A DNA stretch of 15,660 nucleotides from Alkalibacterium sp046484155 (GTDB lineage Bacteria > Bacillota > Bacilli > Lactobacillales > Carnobacteriaceae_A). Each line of letters opens with the position of its first letter. Position 1 is the first letter of the stretch. This document shows positions 14,205-15,660 of the stretch, in pieces. The stretch spans positions 1 to 15,660 of the forward strand of contig NZ_JAWOBT010000004.1 of NCBI RefSeq assembly GCF_046484155.1, in the 5' to 3' direction. Below the pieces are notes generated by a model. The model was not told the origin of the DNA. It did not search any database and saw nothing but the letters and a program-made list of their open reading frames with translations. The translations under genes were made by a program, and so were the position numbers.

Positions 14205-14288
14205 AATGAAATTTAATCATAAATGAAATAGATGGACAGTAAATACTATAGATGAATAAGCGAATTTTATAATATGAGGAGGTTGAAA

Positions 14289-15170
14289 ATGGAAAAGATC
14301 GTTAGACAGAAATCATACCAGTTACAATACCTGGAGTCGCTGAATACTAGAATACAGCTGGCGTATACACAGCAGCAATATTTGTTGAATTTGAAAAAAG
14401 GATATGAAGGAGAAAAACAATTTGATGAACGAATCGAAGAATACTTTAGGAATGAGGTGACAGTTATGAGCGATCTACTTGTTTCGTATAACGGCTCGAC
14501 TGCGCAAATAGATACGCTGCTGGCTATAGGAGAAACTTTTTACCTATATGAAATTAAAAATTACGAAGGAGAATATCAGAAGTTACCAGGTCAATTGCGA
14601 AAGCTGAATGGTCAGGAATTTATTTGTCCAAGCATTCAGTTAAATCGGGCCAAAAAAGTCTTGGAGCAAATAATTAATCAATGGGATGAAGCGATTGAAA
14701 TAAAACCTTATGTCGTTTTTACTAATCCGTCATTTACTCTATTCGATGCTAAAATAAGCGATCCGTTTATACTGCCGACACAAATAAATAAACACTTGGA
14801 AAAACTGAAAAATAGGAACACAAAATTATCGAAAGCCCCGGTTAATATCGTAAATAAACTTCAATCTGAGCAACTAAGTAATGAAAGGTATAGGGACACC
14901 TCTCATGAATTCAAATATGAAGATATGAAAAAAGGAATAACCTGCAGAGACTGTCAATCTTATAATGTACATCTGAGTCAGCGCCAGGCAATCTGTAAGG
15001 AATGTGGAGTTGTTCAAAGCATAGATAATGTGATTTCCAATCATATAAAGGAGATTTCTAGGTTGTTTCCGGATATGACAATTACAACCTCTCTGGTCAA
15101 TGATTGGGTTAACAATAGAGTGTCAGTGAGACGAATAAGATCTTACGTGAAAGAAAATCCTATTTATTAA
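14289..15170 (+). CDS. NERD-domain nuclease-like protein with C-terminal zinc ribbon
   Basis: A 293-residue soluble protein with no signal peptide. Residues 38-96 match the nuclease-related (NERD) domain: GYEGEKQFDERI, then DLLVSYNGSTAQIDTLLAIG with Asp75, and FYLYEIKNY with Glu88 and Lys90. The Asp...Glu-x-Lys pattern fits a PD-(D/E)xK-type active site and appears intact. Residues 219-239 form a four-cysteine zinc ribbon (Cys219, Cys222, Cys236, Cys239: CRDC and CKEC). The basic C-terminal helix may bind nucleic acid. The start is ATG 14289, 6 bases after AGGAGG (14277-14282); an in-frame ATG at 14274 overlaps that site. By eye the gene is more AT-rich than the neighbouring core genes. It stands alone between a terminator and a palindromic repeat array. 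NERD proteins of unknown role are common in Bacilli; nuclease activity is inferred. Confidence 0.8.
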   Translation: MEKIVRQKSYQLQYLESLNTRIQLAYTQQQYLLNLKKGYEGEKQFDERIEEYFRNEVTVMSDLLVSYNGSTAQIDTLLAIGETFYLYEIKNYEGEYQKLPGQLRKLNGQEFICPSIQLNRAKKVLEQIINQWDEAIEIKPYVVFTNPSFTLFDAKISDPFILPTQINKHLEKLKNRNTKLSKAPVNIVNKLQSEQLSNERYRDTSHEFKYEDMKKGITCRDCQSYNVHLSQRQAICKECGVVQSIDNVISNHIKEISRLFPDMTITTSLVNDWVNNRVSVRRIRSYVKENPIY

Positions 15171-15186
15171 TCCATATTCCGTTCAT

Positions 15187-15588
15187 GACAGCCGAAATGA
15201 CAAACTCAGGAGTGAAAAAATGGTGAGTCTGTCATCCGGAGGCCGAAATGACAAACTCACGAACAGAAAACCGGTGAGTCTGTCATCCGGAAGCTGAAAT
15301 GACGAACTCACGAAAAGAAAACCGGTGAGTCTGTCATCTGGAGGCCGAAATGACGAACTCAAGAACAGAAAACCGGTGAGTCTGTCATCCGGAGGCTGAA
15401 ATGACGAACTCAGGAGTGAAAAAATGGTGAGTCTGTCATCCGGAGGCTGAAATGACGAACTCAGGAGTGAAAAAATGGTGAGTCTGTCATCCGGAAGCTG
15501 AAATGACAAACTCAGGAGTGAAAAAATTGTGAGTCTGTCATCCGACAGCCGGAATGACGAACTCACGGAAAATAAAGCCATGAGTTAA
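15187..15588. repeat. Tandem array of 51-bp palindromic units (about 7.8 copies)
   Basis: Units begin at 15190, 15241, 15292, 15343, 15394, 15445 and 15496, with a partial at 15547. Each has a conserved block of about 38 bases running from GGTGAGTCTGTCATCC to ATGACGAACTCA, itself an inverted repeat (TGAGTCTGTCAT against ATGACAAACTCA, 11 of 12 bases) with an inner CGG-AGG-CCG hairpin. A 13-base variable part comes in three kinds: GGAGTGAAAAAAT (units 1, 5, 6, 7), CGAACAGAAAACC and close variants (units 2-4), and CGGAAAATAAAGC (unit 8). Units 5 and 6 are identical, a sign of recent duplication. Both end units carry GACAGCCG in place of GGAGGCCG. Because 51 is divisible by 3, one minus-strand frame stays open through the array; I do not treat it as a gene. 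The role is unknown. Confidence 0.9.
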
Positions 15589-15612
15589 AAATAAGGCGGT
15601 CAACACCTAATA

Positions 15613-15660
15613 ATGACAGCAAGCGCTTCGGCGATTGCTTACCAACTGGAAGATCTAAAA
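15613..15660 (+). CDS. Possible start of a gene running off the right edge
   Basis: An ATG at 15613 opens a frame, MTASASAIAYQLEDLK, that reaches the window end without a stop. The nearest ribosome-site-like sequence, AAGGCGG (15593-15599), is 13 bases upstream, farther than usual. A hairpin with a TTCG loop (AGCAAGCGC/GCGATTGCT, 15618-15639, one mismatch) lies within the same bases, so this could instead be a structural or terminator element. I do not recognise the product. Confidence 0.25.
   Translation, partial: MTASASAIAYQLEDLK

Noticed and set aside
14268..14273. TATAAT just upstream of the NERD gene as its promoter
   Set aside because: It lies only 3 bases before the ribosome binding site, so transcription would start at or beyond that site. 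A usable promoter is probably upstream, near TACTAT at 14244, but no good -35 is visible.
15183..15581. Open minus-strand frame of 132 codons with a 17-residue repeat (PPDDRLT and similar)
   Set aside because: It exists because the 51-bp repeat has no stop in this frame. There is no ribosome binding site before its ATG, the composition is unlike any protein, and it starts and ends with the array.
15187..15588. CRISPR array
   Set aside because: The period of 51 superficially fits, but the non-repeat part is only 13 bases, recurs in identical form among units, and no cas genes are present.

Overview
The window reads as a chromosomal core segment of a low-to-mid G+C Firmicute, most likely order Lactobacillales. 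I lean towards Carnobacteriaceae or a close relative, but the genus is a guess. Two things support this. The order comG, yqhT, efp, yqhY (asp23), nusB, xseA, xseB, ispA, tlyA, argR, recN is the classical Bacilli order, here stripped of the accBC, sporulation and dxs genes found among them in Bacillus. It is followed by gnd and an OmpR-type two-component system, a neighbourhood I know from lactic acid bacteria.

Layout. Positions 1-943 hold the end of the competence pseudopilus operon (comGF, comGG). A structured 355-base gap with a strong terminator follows. Positions 1299-3979 carry an M24 aminopeptidase, elongation factor P, an Asp23/YqhY protein and NusB. A short interval with a promoter-like site and a terminator-like hairpin lies where folD often sits. 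Positions 4154-7492 form a compact run: both exonuclease VII subunits, farnesyl/geranyl diphosphate synthase and a TlyA-family rRNA methyltransferase. Positions 7582-9896 carry argR and recN behind a promoter with a good ARG-box match, suggesting arginine-dependent autoregulation. On the minus strand at 9939-10058 is an unlisted-size gene for a 39-residue single-span membrane protein. It has its own promoter, divergent from gnd, and a terminator shared with recN. Then come gnd (10237-11676) with a perfect terminator, and a translationally coupled ArlRS/CsrRS-like regulator and kinase pair (11900-14142) with another strong terminator.

The last 1.4 kb looks accessory. It has a NERD-domain nuclease-like protein with a C-terminal zinc ribbon (14289-15170), followed directly by a tandem array of 51-bp units (about 15187-15588). 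Each unit has a conserved palindromic block and a 13-bp variable segment. Both ends of the array carry the same variant signature. A possible gene start is seen at the right edge.

Functionally the genes cover DNA uptake (comG), DNA repair (xseAB, recN), translation and rRNA maturation (efp, nusB, tlyA), prenyl precursor synthesis (ispA), arginine control (argR), the pentose phosphate pathway (gnd) and envelope or environment sensing (the two-component system). The best candidates for something undescribed are the repeat array with its NERD neighbour and the 39-residue minus-strand microprotein. The rest is ordinary core genome.
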